A DNA stretch of 64,000 bases from Gammaproteobacteria bacterium (GTDB taxonomy: Bacteria > Pseudomonadota > Gammaproteobacteria > JAADGQ01). The translations under genes and the position numbers were made by a program. Shown piece after piece: positions 7,923 to 18,021 of this stretch (positions are counted from its first letter, which is position 1; every line of letters begins with the position of its first letter). The stretch is from the NCBI GenBank assembly GCA_021648145.1, contig JAKITI010000014.1:1-64000 (forward strand). The letters run 5' to 3'. The notes under the pieces were generated by a model that ran no database searches, was not told the origin of the DNA, and worked only from the letters and a program-made list of their open reading frames with translations.

Positions 7923-8036
7923 ATGACAGAAGAAAAACAAGAAACACCGAAGCTTCCAGTGAAGTTCAAATGGTTTGCTATTGGAGTCATCAGTGCTTTT
8001 ATACTGGTGTTACTTTCAATGCAAGCAAGCAATTAA
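7923..8036 (+). CDS. Small single-pass membrane protein, 37 residues
   Basis: An ATG at 7923 follows a strong ribosome binding site (AAGGAG, 7909-7914). The peptide has a charged, proline-containing N-terminus (MTEEKQETPKLPVKFKW), one hydrophobic helix (about 18-33) and a short tail ending QASN. It lies 25 bp after the DUF1461 gene and just before an intrinsic terminator, so it is probably the last gene of the znuCB transcript. It was not long enough for routine ORF cut-offs. Function unknown. Confidence 0.6.
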   Translation: MTEEKQETPKLPVKFKWFAIGVISAFILVLLSMQASN

Positions 8037-8069
8037 ACCTACGCCATAAGCTATTTCGTGACCATTCCT

Positions 8070-8096
8070 AAGGGCGAGCCAATATTCGCCCTTTTA
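8070..8096. terminator. Bidirectional intrinsic terminator
   Basis: AAGGGCGA (8070-8077) pairs with TCGCCCTT (8086-8093) around an 8-nt loop and is followed by T/A-rich sequence. It sits between the znuCB transcript and the convergent apaH. Confidence 0.75.
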
Positions 8097-8101
8097 TAAT
8101 T

Positions 8102-8929
8102 TCACTTTGGCAAGCACACTCCATCACATGCCACCTGAAACCATTGCGGCTTTTCACCCAGTTTGAGTGCTGTTAATTTTCCGCCCCAAAGACAGCCACT
8201 GTCTAGTGACCAGCTATTCTTTCTTAAGCCAATACCCAACGTAGACCAATGTCCAAATACGATCGACTCACCAGCACTGCGCCGATCACTTACGTCAAAC
8301 CATGGAACCACACCGCTAGGCTGAGAGCCGGGCGCATCTTTATACTCTAAGGCTAACCGACCCACTTGATCACAATAACGCAAGCGACTAAAGCAGTTCA
8401 CAATAAAACGAATGCGATCTAATCCCGCCAAATCATCACTCCAAATATCAGGTGAATTGCTATACATCACCTCAAGAAAATCTCCATACTCATCACTACG
8501 CATCAACGTTCCAACTTCGCCGGCATATTGACGTGCTTCAGATAAATTCCATTGAGGAGGCAAACCCGCGTGCACCATTGTATAAGCAACTGTTTCATCA
8601 TGATGTAATAAAGGTTGATGACGTAACCACGAAATAAGCTCATCACCATCAGGCGCATCAAGCACCTGTTGCAAAGTATCTTTCCTCAACTTTCTACCGC
8701 AACCATGTGCAACAGCCAATAGGTGAAAATCATGATTCCCAAGCACAGCCACGGCTCGGTCACCTAAATTTTTAACAAAGCGTAATACTTCTACTGATTT
8801 TGGCCCACGATTGACTAAATCCCCAGCAAACCACAACTGATCCTGCTCTGGGTTGAAACTAATTTTATCCAGTAATACTAGCAATTCATCAAAACAGCCC
8901 TGCACATCACCAATAGCATATATCGCCAT
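8102..8929 (-). CDS. apaH: Symmetrical diadenosine tetraphosphatase ApaH
   Basis: The 275-residue protein hydrolyses Ap4A to two ADP; family members also act on Np4-capped RNA. Metallophosphatase motifs are present: GDVQGCFDE at about 7-15, AGDLVNRGP at about 35-43, LGNHDFH at about 62-68, and a late FGHWS histidine. The length matches the family. It stands alone, convergent with the znuCB unit and divergent from the OmpA-like gene. Confidence 0.93.
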   Translation of the reverse strand: MAIYAIGDVQGCFDELLVLLDKISFNPEQDQLWFAGDLVNRGPKSVEVLRFVKNLGDRAVAVLGNHDFHLLAVAHGCGRKLRKDTLQQVLDAPDGDELISWLRHQPLLHHDETVAYTMVHAGLPPQWNLSEARQYAGEVGTLMRSDEYGDFLEVMYSNSPDIWSDDLAGLDRIRFIVNCFSRLRYCDQVGRLALEYKDAPGSQPSGVVPWFDVSDRRSAGESIVFGHWSTLGIGLRKNSWSLDSGCLWGGKLTALKLGEKPQWFQVACDGVCLPK

Positions 8930-8997
8930 AATTTATCTACCTCGATTAATTGACCGATAATCTATTCAATTAAAAAATTATCCATCAAGGACTCAAA

Positions 8998-9543
8998 ATG
9001 ATCTTTGCCTTTTTACTGCTATCCGCACTGATTATCACCGAATATACAATACAGCCTGTAGAGCAAAATATCGTCGATCAGTCTGCTCCAATCGTCCCAA
9101 ATATAAGAGCTGAAACTCAGCCACACACACATCAAAAAAATTCACATACCAAAATTCAAGCGATAACAACGCGTTTTGAATTTATCACACTCACACCTGT
9201 ATTATTTGATTTTGACCAGTCAAAACTAAGTCATCCTGCAAAAGAATCTCTTGATGAAATTGTAACATTTATTTCAACGACAAAAGGAGTTAAACGACTG
9301 TTTATTGAAGGGAATACAGACCAGTCGGGCAGCAACAGTTACAATGACCGGCTCTCAGACCATCGTGCAAATTCGGTTAAAAAATATCTATTAGAGAAAG
9401 GGGTGCCTAAAAAACTGCTTTCTGAAACGGGTTATGGCGAGATGCGCCCCATTGACGAATACTGGACTCGTAATGGAAAACAGCGCAACCGCCATGTAAG
9501 CCTGCATATCCTCGTAAACAAATCTATCGAGCAGGCTCCTTAA
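8998..9543 (+). CDS. OmpA-family peptidoglycan-associated protein
   Basis: The 181-residue protein has an uncleaved anchor or signal (residues 1-16), a linker to about 60, and an OmpA-like C-terminal domain: FDFDQSKL at about 77-84, [10 protein letters not shown] at about 103-112, [17 protein letters not shown] at about 115-131, GYGEMRP at about 143-149 and RNRHV near the end. These residues bind diaminopimelate peptidoglycan. No N-terminal barrel is present, so it is not a full OmpA porin. A ribosome binding site AAGGA precedes the ATG. It ends 4 bp inside the convergent lysS stop. Confidence 0.85.
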   Translation: MIFAFLLLSALIITEYTIQPVEQNIVDQSAPIVPNIRAETQPHTHQKNSHTKIQAITTRFEFITLTPVLFDFDQSKLSHPAKESLDEIVTFISTTKGVKRLFIEGNTDQSGSNSYNDRLSDHRANSVKKYLLEKGVPKKLLSETGYGEMRPIDEYWTRNGKQRNRHVSLHILVNKSIEQAP

Positions 9544-11042
9544 GTCCTGTTTTCCTGCCGCATATGAGGAAATAACAGCACATCTTTAATCGACGGCATA
9601 TCCGTAAACAGCATCACCAAACGATCAATCCCAATGCCTTCACCTGCCGTTGGCGGCATACCATGCTCTAATGCTCTAATATAATCTTCATCAAAGTGCA
9701 TCGCTTCATCATCTCCTGAATCTTTTTCTGCCACTTGATGGCGAAAGCGTTCCGCTTGATCTTCAGAATCATTCAACTCTGAAAAGCCATTGGCAATTTC
9801 ACGCCCGCCCACAAAAAATTCAAAACGATCCGTCACAAAGGGATCATCATCATTACGCCGAGCAAGAGGAGAGACTTCTACAGGGTACTCTGTAATAAAT
9901 GTAGGATTTTTCAAACGATGTTCGACTGTTTTTTCAAAAATTTCAATCTGGATTTTGCCTAAACCATAACTGGGTTTCAGAGAAATTTTTAACGATTCAG
10001 CCACTTTTCGCGCACTTTCAATCGTTGAAATATTGTCGAGGTTAAGCTCCGAGTTATAATGTAAAATTGATTCTTTGATTGTCATCCGTTCAAATGGGCT
10101 GCCAAAGTCATATTCATCGCCCTGGTAGGTCACCGTTGTCGTCCCTAATACATTTTCAGCGATACCACGTAACATCGCCTCAGTAAGATCCATCAGGTCA
10201 TGATAGTCTGCATAAGCCTGGTAAAACTCAACCATCGTAAATTCAGGGTTGTGGCGCGTTGAAAGGCCTTCATTGCGAAAATTCCGGTTAATTTCAAAAA
10301 CGCGCTCAAAACCACCGACAACCAAACGTTTCAGATAAAGCTCAGGCGCAATACGCAAAAACAGATCCATATCCAAGGCATTATGAAACGTAGTAAACGG
10401 GCGTGCCGTCGCTCCACCAGGAATGGCATGCATCATGGGAGTTTCGACTTCAAGAAAGTCACGCTCCTCAAGAAACTTGCGAATATAGTTAATAATCGCC
10501 GTACGTTTACGAAACGTATCACGCGTGGTTTCACTCATAATCAGATCAAGATAGCGCTGACGATAGCGTGTTTCCTGGTCAGACAAACCATGAAATTTTT
10601 CAGGCAGTGGGCGCAGTGCTTTCGTCAGCAGGCGAATGGAGTCTACTTTAATGGATAATTCACCCACTTTGGTTTTAAATAGAACCCCTTCCACACCTAA
10701 AATATCACCGATGTCCCATTTTTTAAAGACTTGGTAAGCCTCTGGTGATATTTTGTCTCGCTGCACAAAAATTTGAATGCGACCCGACATGTCTTGTAAA
10801 TGAGCAAAGCTGGCTTTGCCCATCACGCGCCGCGTCATCATCCGACCTGCAACTTTGACACGAATTCCAAGTGATTCGATCTCTTCTTTATCTTTTTCAC
10901 CATACTCGGCCTGCAACTCACCAGCAATTACATTTCGCCTGAAGTCATTTGGAAACGCATTGCCCTCTTCGCGTATCGCCGCTAATTTTGCACGCCGTTG
11001 AGCCACCTGGTCATGTTCAGAGAGCTGTTTTTCATCACTCAT
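9540..11042 (-). CDS. lysS: Lysyl-tRNA synthetase, class II
   Basis: The 500-residue enzyme charges tRNA-Lys. An OB-fold anticodon-binding domain occupies about 60-150 ([20 protein letters not shown]). The class II core follows, with motif 2 [20 protein letters not shown] at about 258-277 and motif 3 [10 protein letters not shown] near 475. The two-base gap to prfB reproduces the prfB-lysS pair of E. coli and implies a shared transcript. Confidence 0.96.
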   Translation of the reverse strand: MSDEKQLSEHDQVAQRRAKLAAIREEGNAFPNDFRRNVIAGELQAEYGEKDKEEIESLGIRVKVAGRMMTRRVMGKASFAHLQDMSGRIQIFVQRDKISPEAYQVFKKWDIGDILGVEGVLFKTKVGELSIKVDSIRLLTKALRPLPEKFHGLSDQETRYRQRYLDLIMSETTRDTFRKRTAIINYIRKFLEERDFLEVETPMMHAIPGGATARPFTTFHNALDMDLFLRIAPELYLKRLVVGGFERVFEINRNFRNEGLSTRHNPEFTMVEFYQAYADYHDLMDLTEAMLRGIAENVLGTTTVTYQGDEYDFGSPFERMTIKESILHYNSELNLDNISTIESARKVAESLKISLKPSYGLGKIQIEIFEKTVEHRLKNPTFITEYPVEVSPLARRNDDDPFVTDRFEFFVGGREIANGFSELNDSEDQAERFRHQVAEKDSGDDEAMHFDEDYIRALEHGMPPTAGEGIGIDRLVMLFTDMPSIKDVLLFPHMRQENRT

Positions 11043-11044
11043 TT

Positions 11045-12143
11045 TTATACTCCTGCTTTCAAACTGGCTACCATAAATTGATCAAGATCACCATCCAGCA
11101 CTGCTTGTGTATTACCAGTCTCAACGCTGGTGCGCAGATCTTTTATGCGGGATTGATCTAAAACATAAGAGCGTATCTGGCTTCCCCAGCCAATATCCGA
11201 CTTACTCTCTTCCAAATCTTTCTGTTCAGCATTGCGCTGCTGCATCTCTAACTCATACAGCTTGGCTTTAAGCTGTTTCATGGCGGATGCTTTATTTTTG
11301 TGCTGAGAGCGCTCATTTTGACACTGCACCACGGTATTCGTCGGCACATGGGTGATACGTACCGCCGAATCCGTCGTATTCACATGCTGCCCACCTGCGC
11401 CACTTGAACGATACGTATCAATGCGCAAATCTGCTGGATTGATATCAATCTCTATACTATCGTCCACTTCAGGTGACACAAAAACCGATGCAAAAGAGGT
11501 GTGACGACGGCTTCCTGAATCAAAAGGGGACTTTCGCACCAACCGATGAACACCTGTTTCTGTACGTAACCAACCATAAGCGTATTCGCCCTGAAACTGA
11601 ATCGTAGCACTTTTGATGCCCGCCACGTCACCACTCGACACTTCGACCAAATCAGTTTTAAAGCCACGGCGCTCACCCCAGCGCAGATACATGCGAAGCA
11701 GCATATTTGCCCAGTCCTGAGCTTCTGTGCCACCTGAGCCTGATTGAATATCTAAAAAGGCACTGTTTTCATCCATTTCGCCTGAAAACATTCGGCGAAA
11801 TTCCAGGTCGGCCAGTCGTGTTTCCAGTCGATCCAAATCAGAAACAACTTCATCCACCCCATCCTGATCATCTTCCTCGGCCGCCATTAACAACAACTCT
11901 GCCGCATCACCCAAGGTGCCGTTCAATTCATTGATGACTTCAACAATTCGTTCCAATTGGGCGCGCTCTTTTCCAAGTGCTTGCGCCTGCTCAGGATTAT
12001 TCCAGACCTCAGACCCCTCCAGCTCGCGAGCAACCTCTTCTAAACGTTCCTGTTTGACATCAAAGTCAAAGATACCCCCTAAGGATATCCGCACGCCCTT
12101 GCATATCTTTGATTCGAGTATTAATGAGATTAATTTCGAGCAT
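11045..12143 (-). CDS. prfB: Peptide chain release factor 2 with programmed +1 frameshift
   Basis: RF2 ends translation at UGA and UAA. The 365-residue product needs a +1 frameshift: a 25-codon zero frame starts at ATG 12143 and ends in TGA (12066-12068), after which the main frame continues [13 protein letters not shown]. The SPF codon-recognition tripeptide ([10 protein letters not shown]) and the GGQ peptidyl-tRNA hydrolysis motif ([10 protein letters not shown]) are both present. Annotation that begins at 12094 in the downstream frame misses the true start. It is cotranscribed with lysS. Confidence 0.95.
12063..12080 (-). promoter_or_regulatory. prfB autoregulatory +1 frameshift site
   Basis: Read on the minus strand: AGGGGG, three bases, then CTT TGA C. 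The internal Shine-Dalgarno-like AGGGGG and the slippery CTT before the in-frame UGA are the canonical RF2 frameshift signal; low RF2 slows UGA termination and promotes the shift. Confidence 0.93.
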
Positions 12144-12180
12144 TGAGTTTTACCTGAAAAATTGGTCGATTTTACTATAG

Positions 12181-13530
12181 CTACTGAGTAAGTGCCATAA
12201 CCAAACCACGCGCTTTGGCACGGGATTCATTCAATTCGAGCATTGGATCAGAATCAGCCACAATTCCACCGCCCGCTCTGAGTTGTAGCTTTTTATCTTG
12301 TAAAAATAGCGTACGAATCAGAATATTAAAATCCATATCACCATTATGATTCAAATAACCTACAGAACCTGTATAAGGCCCACGCCCCGTCTCTTCCAAC
12401 TCGGCAATAATTTCCATGCAGCGTACTTTAGGGCAACCCGTGATCGTGCCTCCGGGGAACAGCGCACGAATCACTTCACCCGGCGTTGTACCTTTTTGCT
12501 TGACTCCACTCAAGCTGGAAACAATATGATGAACATGTGCATAGGATTCTAGCCCCATCAATTCATCGACATGAATGCTTCCAGGCACACAAATTCGCCC
12601 CAAATCATTGCGCTCCAGATCAATCAGCATCACATGTTCGGCACGTTCTTTGGGGTGTTCGATCAATATTTTAAGTAATTCCTGATCTTCTGATTTTGAC
12701 TCTCCGCGTGGCCGCGTTCCTGCAATAGGTCGCGTATTGACCTGATCACCAAGCACTTCAACTAGACGCTCTGGTGATGAGCTGATAATGGAACCTTGCT
12801 CGTGAGTAATCAATGCCGCAAAAGGAGCAGGATTAGTCTCACGCAACCGTCGGTACAGGTCAACGGGCAAAGGGGATTTTTTAAAATCAACACGCCAGAG
12901 ACGCGATAGATTCACTTGAAAAATATCACCGTCAATGATGTAGCGTTTAATCTTACTTATGCCGTCAATATAACGCTGTGCATCTTCTTCAATTAAAGTA
13001 TGCACCCATTTTTTTTGTTGCATTTTTTTCAGTTTTTTACGTGCAATACAACGATTCACATCATCCAGCATCATACCCAGAAGTGATTTCTGCTCTGATT
13101 CTGTAATTAATAATATTTGGTTCGTTTTATGATCCCGAATCACTGCCGCAGGGATGCGTGTTGCAAAAGCTACTGGAAATGGGGGTTTAAATTCTGGAAG
13201 CGATAAAGTGGGCTCAATTTGTCCGGCGAATTCATAACCCAAATAGACAAACCATCCTCCTCTGAAAGGCAAAGTTTCTTTATTAGCTATAAAGTTTTTT
13301 TTGGCAGTAGCATTCCAGCATTGATCCAGTTCTGATAAAAAGTCATCTTCATCATTTGAATTTAACTGAAGCTGCTTTCCAGGAAAAGCAAAAAGAATAT
13401 CGTAACGAGATTGGGGCGTTCCCGACGCAACACTTTCTAAAAAAAAAGGGTAACGCGTCGGGTCTGTTTCATGTAAATCAAGCAGGTCTAGATCAACGTC
13501 TAATGGATGTACTATAAAAGGCGCGGTCAC
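12181..13530 (-). CDS. pabB: Aminodeoxychorismate synthase component I (PabB)
   Basis: The 449-residue chorismate-binding enzyme starts at a GTG. Active-site blocks are [38 protein letters not shown] and [10 protein letters not shown]. The ending [12 protein letters not shown] is PabB-like rather than TrpE-like. At the position of the E. coli PabB nucleophilic lysine (PIKGT) this protein has alanine (PIAGT), as anthranilate synthases do; some PabB proteins share this. The product joins chorismate and ammonia for folate synthesis, with the glutaminase subunit encoded elsewhere. It follows fabF by 17 bp on the same strand. Confidence 0.85.
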   Translation of the reverse strand: MTAPFIVHPLDVDLDLLDLHETDPTRYPFFLESVASGTPQSRYDILFAFPGKQLQLNSNDEDDFLSELDQCWNATAKKNFIANKETLPFRGGWFVYLGYEFAGQIEPTLSLPEFKPPFPVAFATRIPAAVIRDHKTNQILLITESEQKSLLGMMLDDVNRCIARKKLKKMQQKKWVHTLIEEDAQRYIDGISKIKRYIIDGDIFQVNLSRLWRVDFKKSPLPVDLYRRLRETNPAPFAALITHEQGSIISSSPERLVEVLGDQVNTRPIAGTRPRGESKSEDQELLKILIEHPKERAEHVMLIDLERNDLGRICVPGSIHVDELMGLESYAHVHHIVSSLSGVKQKGTTPGEVIRALFPGGTITGCPKVRCMEIIAELEETGRGPYTGSVGYLNHNGDMDFNILIRTLFLQDKKLQLRAGGGIVADSDPMLELNESRAKARGLVMALTQ

Positions 13531-13547
13531 TTGTATAATTTATGAGG

Positions 13548-14789
13548 TTAAATTTTACGGAAAATAACCGTACCATTAGTTCCACCGAAACCAAATGAGT
13601 TTGACATTGCTACGTCAACTTTCATCTCACGGGCTGTATGAGGTACATAATCGAGATCACATTCAGGGCTTGGGTTATCCAGATTAATCGTTGGTGGTGC
13701 AACTTGATCACGTATCGACAATATAGAAAACACAGCTTCAACACCTCCAGCAGCGCCCAGCAAGTGGCCTGTCATGGATTTGGTTGAACTCACTGCAACA
13801 TCTTTCGCATGATGACCTAGCGTACCTTTAATTGCAGCGGTTTCCGCTTGATCACCTGCCGGTGTCGATGTACCGTGGGCATTAATATAGTCAATCTGAT
13901 CGGCATTCATTCCTGCGTCATTCAGGGCGACTTCCATACACTGCTGCGCACCTTGGCCTTCACTCGGCGGCAGTGTCATGTGATACGCATCGCCACTCAT
14001 GCCAAACCCAACAATTTCAGCATAAATCGTTGCGCCACGCTTTTTAGCGTATTCGTACTCTTCCAGCACCAGAGCACCCGCGCCATCACTCAGTACAAAG
14101 CCATCGCGGTCTCTATCCCAAGGGCGGCTTGCAGCGGTCGGATCATCATTACGTGTCGAGAGCGCACGAGCGGCGGCAAAACCACCTAAACCACAGGGTG
14201 AAGTGGTCATCTCTGCACCACCGGCAACCATCACATCCGCATCATTATATTGAATCATACGCGCAGCACTGCCTATACAGTGAGTGCCTGTTGTACACGC
14301 GGTCACGATGGCATAATTCGGCCCTTTCATGCCGTACATCACAGACAAATTGCCCGAGATCATATTAATAATATTACTGGGTACAAAAAATGGTGAAATC
14401 TTGCGAGGACCGCCTTTTATTAGAGCTTCTTTACCCTTTTCAATGCCTGGCAGACCACCAATACCTGAACCAATCGCAACTCCGATGCGATGAGCATTAT
14501 CTTCTGTGACTTCCAGCCCAGAATCTTCAATCGCTTGTTTACCTGCTGCAATGCCGTAATGGATAAACGTATCCATTTTTTTGAGGTCTTTTGCAGGAAT
14601 ATATGCTTTAGCATCAAAACCTTTAACAGAGCCACCAAAGCGTACTGAAAAATCAGAAACATCAAACAGCTCCAGCGGTGCAATACCACTTTTTCCTGCC
14701 AGAATATTTTCCCATGACTGAGATACAGTCAAGCCAACAGGACTCACCATACCTAATCCAGTAACAACGACACGTCTCTTATTGCTCAC
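13548..14789 (-). CDS. fabF: 3-oxoacyl-ACP synthase II (FabF)
   Basis: The 413-residue condensing enzyme elongates acyl chains with malonyl-ACP. The nucleophilic cysteine is in TACTTGTHC near 166 and the two active-site histidines are in [10 protein letters not shown] near 308 and GHLLGAAGG near 345. The C-terminal [10 protein letters not shown] loop is conserved. It is the last fab gene of the run, separated from acpP by a terminator-like hairpin and a 102-bp inverted repeat element, so readthrough or a separate promoter is needed. Confidence 0.96.
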   Translation of the reverse strand: MSNKRRVVVTGLGMVSPVGLTVSQSWENILAGKSGIAPLELFDVSDFSVRFGGSVKGFDAKAYIPAKDLKKMDTFIHYGIAAGKQAIEDSGLEVTEDNAHRIGVAIGSGIGGLPGIEKGKEALIKGGPRKISPFFVPSNIINMISGNLSVMYGMKGPNYAIVTACTTGTHCIGSAARMIQYNDADVMVAGGAEMTTSPCGLGGFAAARALSTRNDDPTAASRPWDRDRDGFVLSDGAGALVLEEYEYAKKRGATIYAEIVGFGMSGDAYHMTLPPSEGQGAQQCMEVALNDAGMNADQIDYINAHGTSTPAGDQAETAAIKGTLGHHAKDVAVSSTKSMTGHLLGAAGGVEAVFSILSIRDQVAPPTINLDNPSPECDLDYVPHTAREMKVDVAMSNSFGFGGTNGTVIFRKI

Positions 14790-14821
14790 AAGACAAACCT
14801 TTTAAATTTATACAGTTTCTA

Positions 14822-14923
14822 TTATAACTCAAGTTTTGGAGTTCAAATGATAAAAAGTCTAGATTAGACTGTCCCTTCTCCCGAGGGGAGAGGGGGCAAT
14901 GAACTCCGAAACTTGAGTTATAA
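14822..14923. repeat. 102-bp inverted-repeat element between acpP and fabF
   Basis: Two 24-nt arms (14822-14845 and 14900-14923) beginning TTATAACTCAAGTTT are inverted repeats identical at 23 of 24 positions. Inside are two smaller hairpins: AGTCTA/TAGACT near 14857-14870 and a G/C-rich CTCCC/GGGAG pair near 14878-14890. Terminal inverted repeats, no coding capacity and the flanking TA-rich bases suggest a miniature mobile element or a REP-type sequence. A similar arm occurs at 47880-47898. Confidence 0.7.
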
Positions 14924-14935
14924 AAATTGCAGACA

Positions 14936-14985
14936 ACAAAAAGCGACGACATTCTCTCTTAAAAGAAAAAGAATGTCGCCGCTTT
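14936..14985 (-). terminator. Terminator-like hairpin downstream of acpP
   Basis: AAGCGACGACATTCT (14941-14955) pairs at 14 of 15 positions with 14970-14984. On the minus strand the stem is followed by TTTTTG. It lies 12 bp after the acpP stop and probably sets the high acpP to fabF ratio by partial termination. Confidence 0.75.
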
Positions 14986-14997
14986 TAGCAATTTTAT

Positions 14998-15234
14998 TTA
15001 CGCCTGATGGGCATTAATAAAATTAACCGCCTGTGTAATATTAGAGATTTTCTCTGCTTCATCATCAGGAATTTCACATTCAAACTCCTCTTCCAGAGCC
15101 ATCACCAGCTCAACAGTATCCAAAGAATCTGCACCTAAATCATCAACAAAAGAGGCTTCAGTTGTCACTTCCTCTTCTTTAACACCCAACTGCTCAATAA
15201 CAATTTTTCTAACACGCTCTTCAATAGAACTCAT
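14998..15234 (-). CDS. acpP: Acyl carrier protein
   Basis: The 78-residue acidic protein has the phosphopantetheine-attachment motif [18 protein letters not shown] (Ser at about 37). It carries growing acyl chains for FabD/H/G/F encoded around it and acyl groups for PlsX. A ribosome binding site GGGAGGA precedes the ATG. Strong downstream hairpin, see 14936-14985. Confidence 0.97.
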   Translation of the reverse strand: MSSIEERVRKIVIEQLGVKEEEVTTEASFVDDLGADSLDTVELVMALEEEFECEIPDDEAEKISNITQAVNFINAHQA

Positions 15235-15348
15235 AACGAATCATTCCTCCCAGAATATAACTACGTAGTTATTTACACTACAAAAACTATTTTATTGAAA
15301 ACAAATTCAAGATAAAAGAAAAACAAAAAATAACTGCAATATTGCAGT

Positions 15349-16092
15349 TTACCCCATATGCATACCACCGTTGATATGCAATGTTTCACCTGTGATATAG
15401 GCTGCGGCTGGCGATGCCAAAAAAGCAACCGCAGCGGCAATTTCTTCAGGCCGCCCCAGGCGACCCACAGGTACATTCGCTAACAATGCGTCTTTTTGCG
15501 CATCGGGCAACACCTTCGTCATGTCCGTATCAATAAAACCGGGTGCAATACAATTAACCGTAATCCCACGAGAGCCCACCTCTCGTGCCAATGATTTGCT
15601 AAGACCGACCAGCCCCGCTTTAGCAGCAGCATAATTTGTTTGTCCTGCATTCCCCATTGCAGCAACAACAGAGGTAATACTAATAATACGCCCGCTACGC
15701 GCTTTCATCATAGGGCGCAAGCAAGATTTAATCAGGTGAAATGCTGAACTCAGGTTGGTGCTGATAATGTCATCCCACTCATCATTTTTCATCCGCATCA
15801 TCAGGTTATCACGCGTAATACCTGCATTATTAACCAGAATAGAAGGCGATCCAAATGAATCTGTCACTATTTTCAGTGCGGCACTAATGGAGTCACTTTG
15901 ATTCACATCAAGCACCACACCCAAACCGTTAAAACCATTCTCTTTAAAGTATTGGGTAATTTTTTCTGCGCCAGCAGTCGATGTTGCGCTGCCTACAACA
16001 GTCGCCCCTTGCCCAGCAAGCTCCAATGCAATCGCACGACCAATTCCGCGGCTTGCACCCGTGACCAGTGCAACTTCTTTATCCAGAACCAT
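15349..16092 (-). CDS. fabG: 3-oxoacyl-ACP reductase (FabG)
   Basis: The 247-residue short-chain dehydrogenase has the NADPH motif GASRGIG at 13-19, NNAG at about 88-91, the catalytic serine in SITSVVAAMG and the YAAAK motif (Tyr/Lys) near 153-157. It reduces 3-ketoacyl-ACP. It lies 3 bp from fabD and 114 bp from acpP, and the 114-bp gap may hold an acpP promoter. Confidence 0.96.
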   Translation of the reverse strand: MVLDKEVALVTGASRGIGRAIALELAGQGATVVGSATSTAGAEKITQYFKENGFNGLGVVLDVNQSDSISAALKIVTDSFGSPSILVNNAGITRDNLMMRMKNDEWDDIISTNLSSAFHLIKSCLRPMMKARSGRIISITSVVAAMGNAGQTNYAAAKAGLVGLSKSLAREVGSRGITVNCIAPGFIDTDMTKVLPDAQKDALLANVPVGRLGRPEEIAAAVAFLASPAAAYITGETLHINGGMHMG

Positions 16093-16095
16093 TTA

Positions 16096-17037
16096 TTACT
16101 TTCCTAATTTTTCCAACGCCTTTGAAAGCGTTGAATCATCATATACAGGCAGCGCAATTATCTTTCTATCGATGCGTTTAGTCAAACCTGCTAAAACTTT
16201 ACCTGGACCGCATTCTACCAAAGCTTCTACACCAATGGCACTCATTTCGTTCACAACCTGCGTCCAGCGTACGGGGCTATGAAGCTGTTTAATCAAAGAT
16301 TCTTTAATTAAATCAGGCTTATAGTTAACTTTTGCATCAACATTATTAACAACTGGAAATTGTGGGGTTTTAAATTCAACGGCTTGCAGACGCTCTGAAA
16401 GATTTTCAGCGGCTGGCTTCATCAATTGGCAATGAGATGGCACACTCACCGGCAGTAGCAATGCACGCTTTGCCCCTGCATTGATTGCTAAATGAATTGC
16501 GCGAGAAACAGCCGCCGCATTTCCAGCAACCACCACTTGACCGGGTGAGTTAAAATTAACGGCTTCGACAACTTCATTTTCTGCCGCACTTTGGCATAAT
16601 TCAATCACCTTCTCATCAGCCAGTCCGAGTATTGCCGCCATCGCACCTTCACCGGTAGCCACAGCAGCCTGCATAAAGCGCCCACGCTCCGCAACCAATG
16701 AAACAGCTAACTCCAGAGACAACGCTCCAGCACAGACCAGTGCCGTATACTCTCCCAAGCTATGCCCTGCCATCACATCAGGCCGTATGTCACTTTGAGT
16801 TTGCCATACACGCCAAACTGCCACGCCAGCAGTTAGCATGGCGGGTTGTGTTTTATCTGTTTGGTTAAGCTCGGTATCAGAGCCATTTTGCACTAAAGAC
16901 CACAAATCATAGCCGAGAACATCTGAAGAGAGATTAAAAGTTTCACGAACAAGTGAATGATGCTCTGATAGATCAGCGAGCATACCTATCGACTGAGAGC
17001 CTTGACCTGGAAAAACAAAAGCGAGTTTACTTTTCAT
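16096..17037 (-). CDS. fabD: Malonyl-CoA:ACP transacylase (FabD)
   Basis: The 313-residue enzyme transfers malonyl from CoA to ACP. GQGSQ at 10-14 starts the fold, GHSLGEY holds the nucleophilic serine near 91, and the catalytic histidine is in VPSHCQLM near 200. The start at ATG 17037 (MKSKLAFVFPGQGSQ) is preferred to an upstream GTG at 17052 because it gives the usual N-terminus. Confidence 0.95.
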   Translation of the reverse strand: MKSKLAFVFPGQGSQSIGMLADLSEHHSLVRETFNLSSDVLGYDLWSLVQNGSDTELNQTDKTQPAMLTAGVAVWRVWQTQSDIRPDVMAGHSLGEYTALVCAGALSLELAVSLVAERGRFMQAAVATGEGAMAAILGLADEKVIELCQSAAENEVVEAVNFNSPGQVVVAGNAAAVSRAIHLAINAGAKRALLLPVSVPSHCQLMKPAAENLSERLQAVEFKTPQFPVVNNVDAKVNYKPDLIKESLIKQLHSPVRWTQVVNEMSAIGVEALVECGPGKVLAGLTKRIDRKIIALPVYDDSTLSKALEKLGK

Positions 17038-17052
17038 TTGAATAGTGACCAC

Positions 17053-18021
17053 CTAATACTTAACGAGTGCCGAACCCCATGTGAAACCACCACCAAACGC
17101 TTCCAGCAATAAGGTTTCTCCACGTTTAACACGGCCATCGCGTACAGCCACATCAAGTGCCAGAGGAATTGATGCCGCAGATGTATTGCCATGCTCCTGC
17201 ACAGTCACCACCACACGCTCCATAGGCATTTTAAGTTTTTTAGCTGTCGCAGTAATAATACGAATATTTGCTTGATGGGGAATCAACCAGTCAATATCAC
17301 TTTTTTCCATCTGATTGGCTTCCAGCGTTTCATCCACCAACTGACCGAGTGTATTGACCGCTTTTTTGAAAACTTCACGCCCATTCATATGAATAAAGGC
17401 ACTTTGACTTTGAACCTGATCATAACCTTGAGAGATGCCCGCAGGAACGGTTAGTAGATCTTTGTAGCGACCATCGGCATGAAGGTGCGACGAAAGAATT
17501 CCGGGCTCGTCACTACCACTCAACACAACTGCACCTGCACCATCACCAAATAACACACAGGTGGTGCGATCACTCCAATCCAGAATGCGTGATAGCGCAT
17601 CAGCACCGACGACTAAAGCCGTTTTAGCACTTCCAGTTCGAATAAACTTATCAGCAATATCCAGAGCATAGACAAAACCTGTGCAGACTGCCTGAATATC
17701 AAAAGCAGCGCCCTTTCGAATACCGAGGCGCTCTTGCAGCAAGCAAGCAGTGCTTGGAAAAACACGGTCAGGGGTTGTTGTTGCAATGATAACAAGATCA
17801 ATATCTTCTACGTTCACACCTGCAGCATCAATGGCACGGCGTGATGCCATTTCGGCAAGATCACAGGTTGTCTCACCTTCACCAACAATATGGCGACGTT
17901 CAATACCTGTTCGATCACGAATCCATTGATCAGTGGTATCAATCATTTTTTCCAGATCAGCATTGGTTAATACTTTTTCTGGTAAGTAACTGCCAGTGCC
18001 TTTAATGCGAGAATACTTCAC
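17053..18021 (-). CDS. fabH: 3-oxoacyl-ACP synthase III (FabH)
   Basis: The 322-residue enzyme condenses acetyl-CoA with malonyl-ACP to start fatty acid synthesis. The nucleophilic cysteine is in AVCTGF near 113, the histidine in PHQANIRI near 249 and the asparagine in HGNTSAAS near 279. It overlaps plsX by 4 bp (ATGA-type), indicating coupled translation. Confidence 0.96.
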   Translation of the reverse strand: MKYSRIKGTGSYLPEKVLTNADLEKMIDTTDQWIRDRTGIERRHIVGEGETTCDLAEMASRRAIDAAGVNVEDIDLVIIATTTPDRVFPSTACLLQERLGIRKGAAFDIQAVCTGFVYALDIADKFIRTGSAKTALVVGADALSRILDWSDRTTCVLFGDGAGAVVLSGSDEPGILSSHLHADGRYKDLLTVPAGISQGYDQVQSQSAFIHMNGREVFKKAVNTLGQLVDETLEANQMEKSDIDWLIPHQANIRIITATAKKLKMPMERVVVTVQEHGNTSAASIPLALDVAVRDGRVKRGETLLLEAFGGGFTWGSALVKY

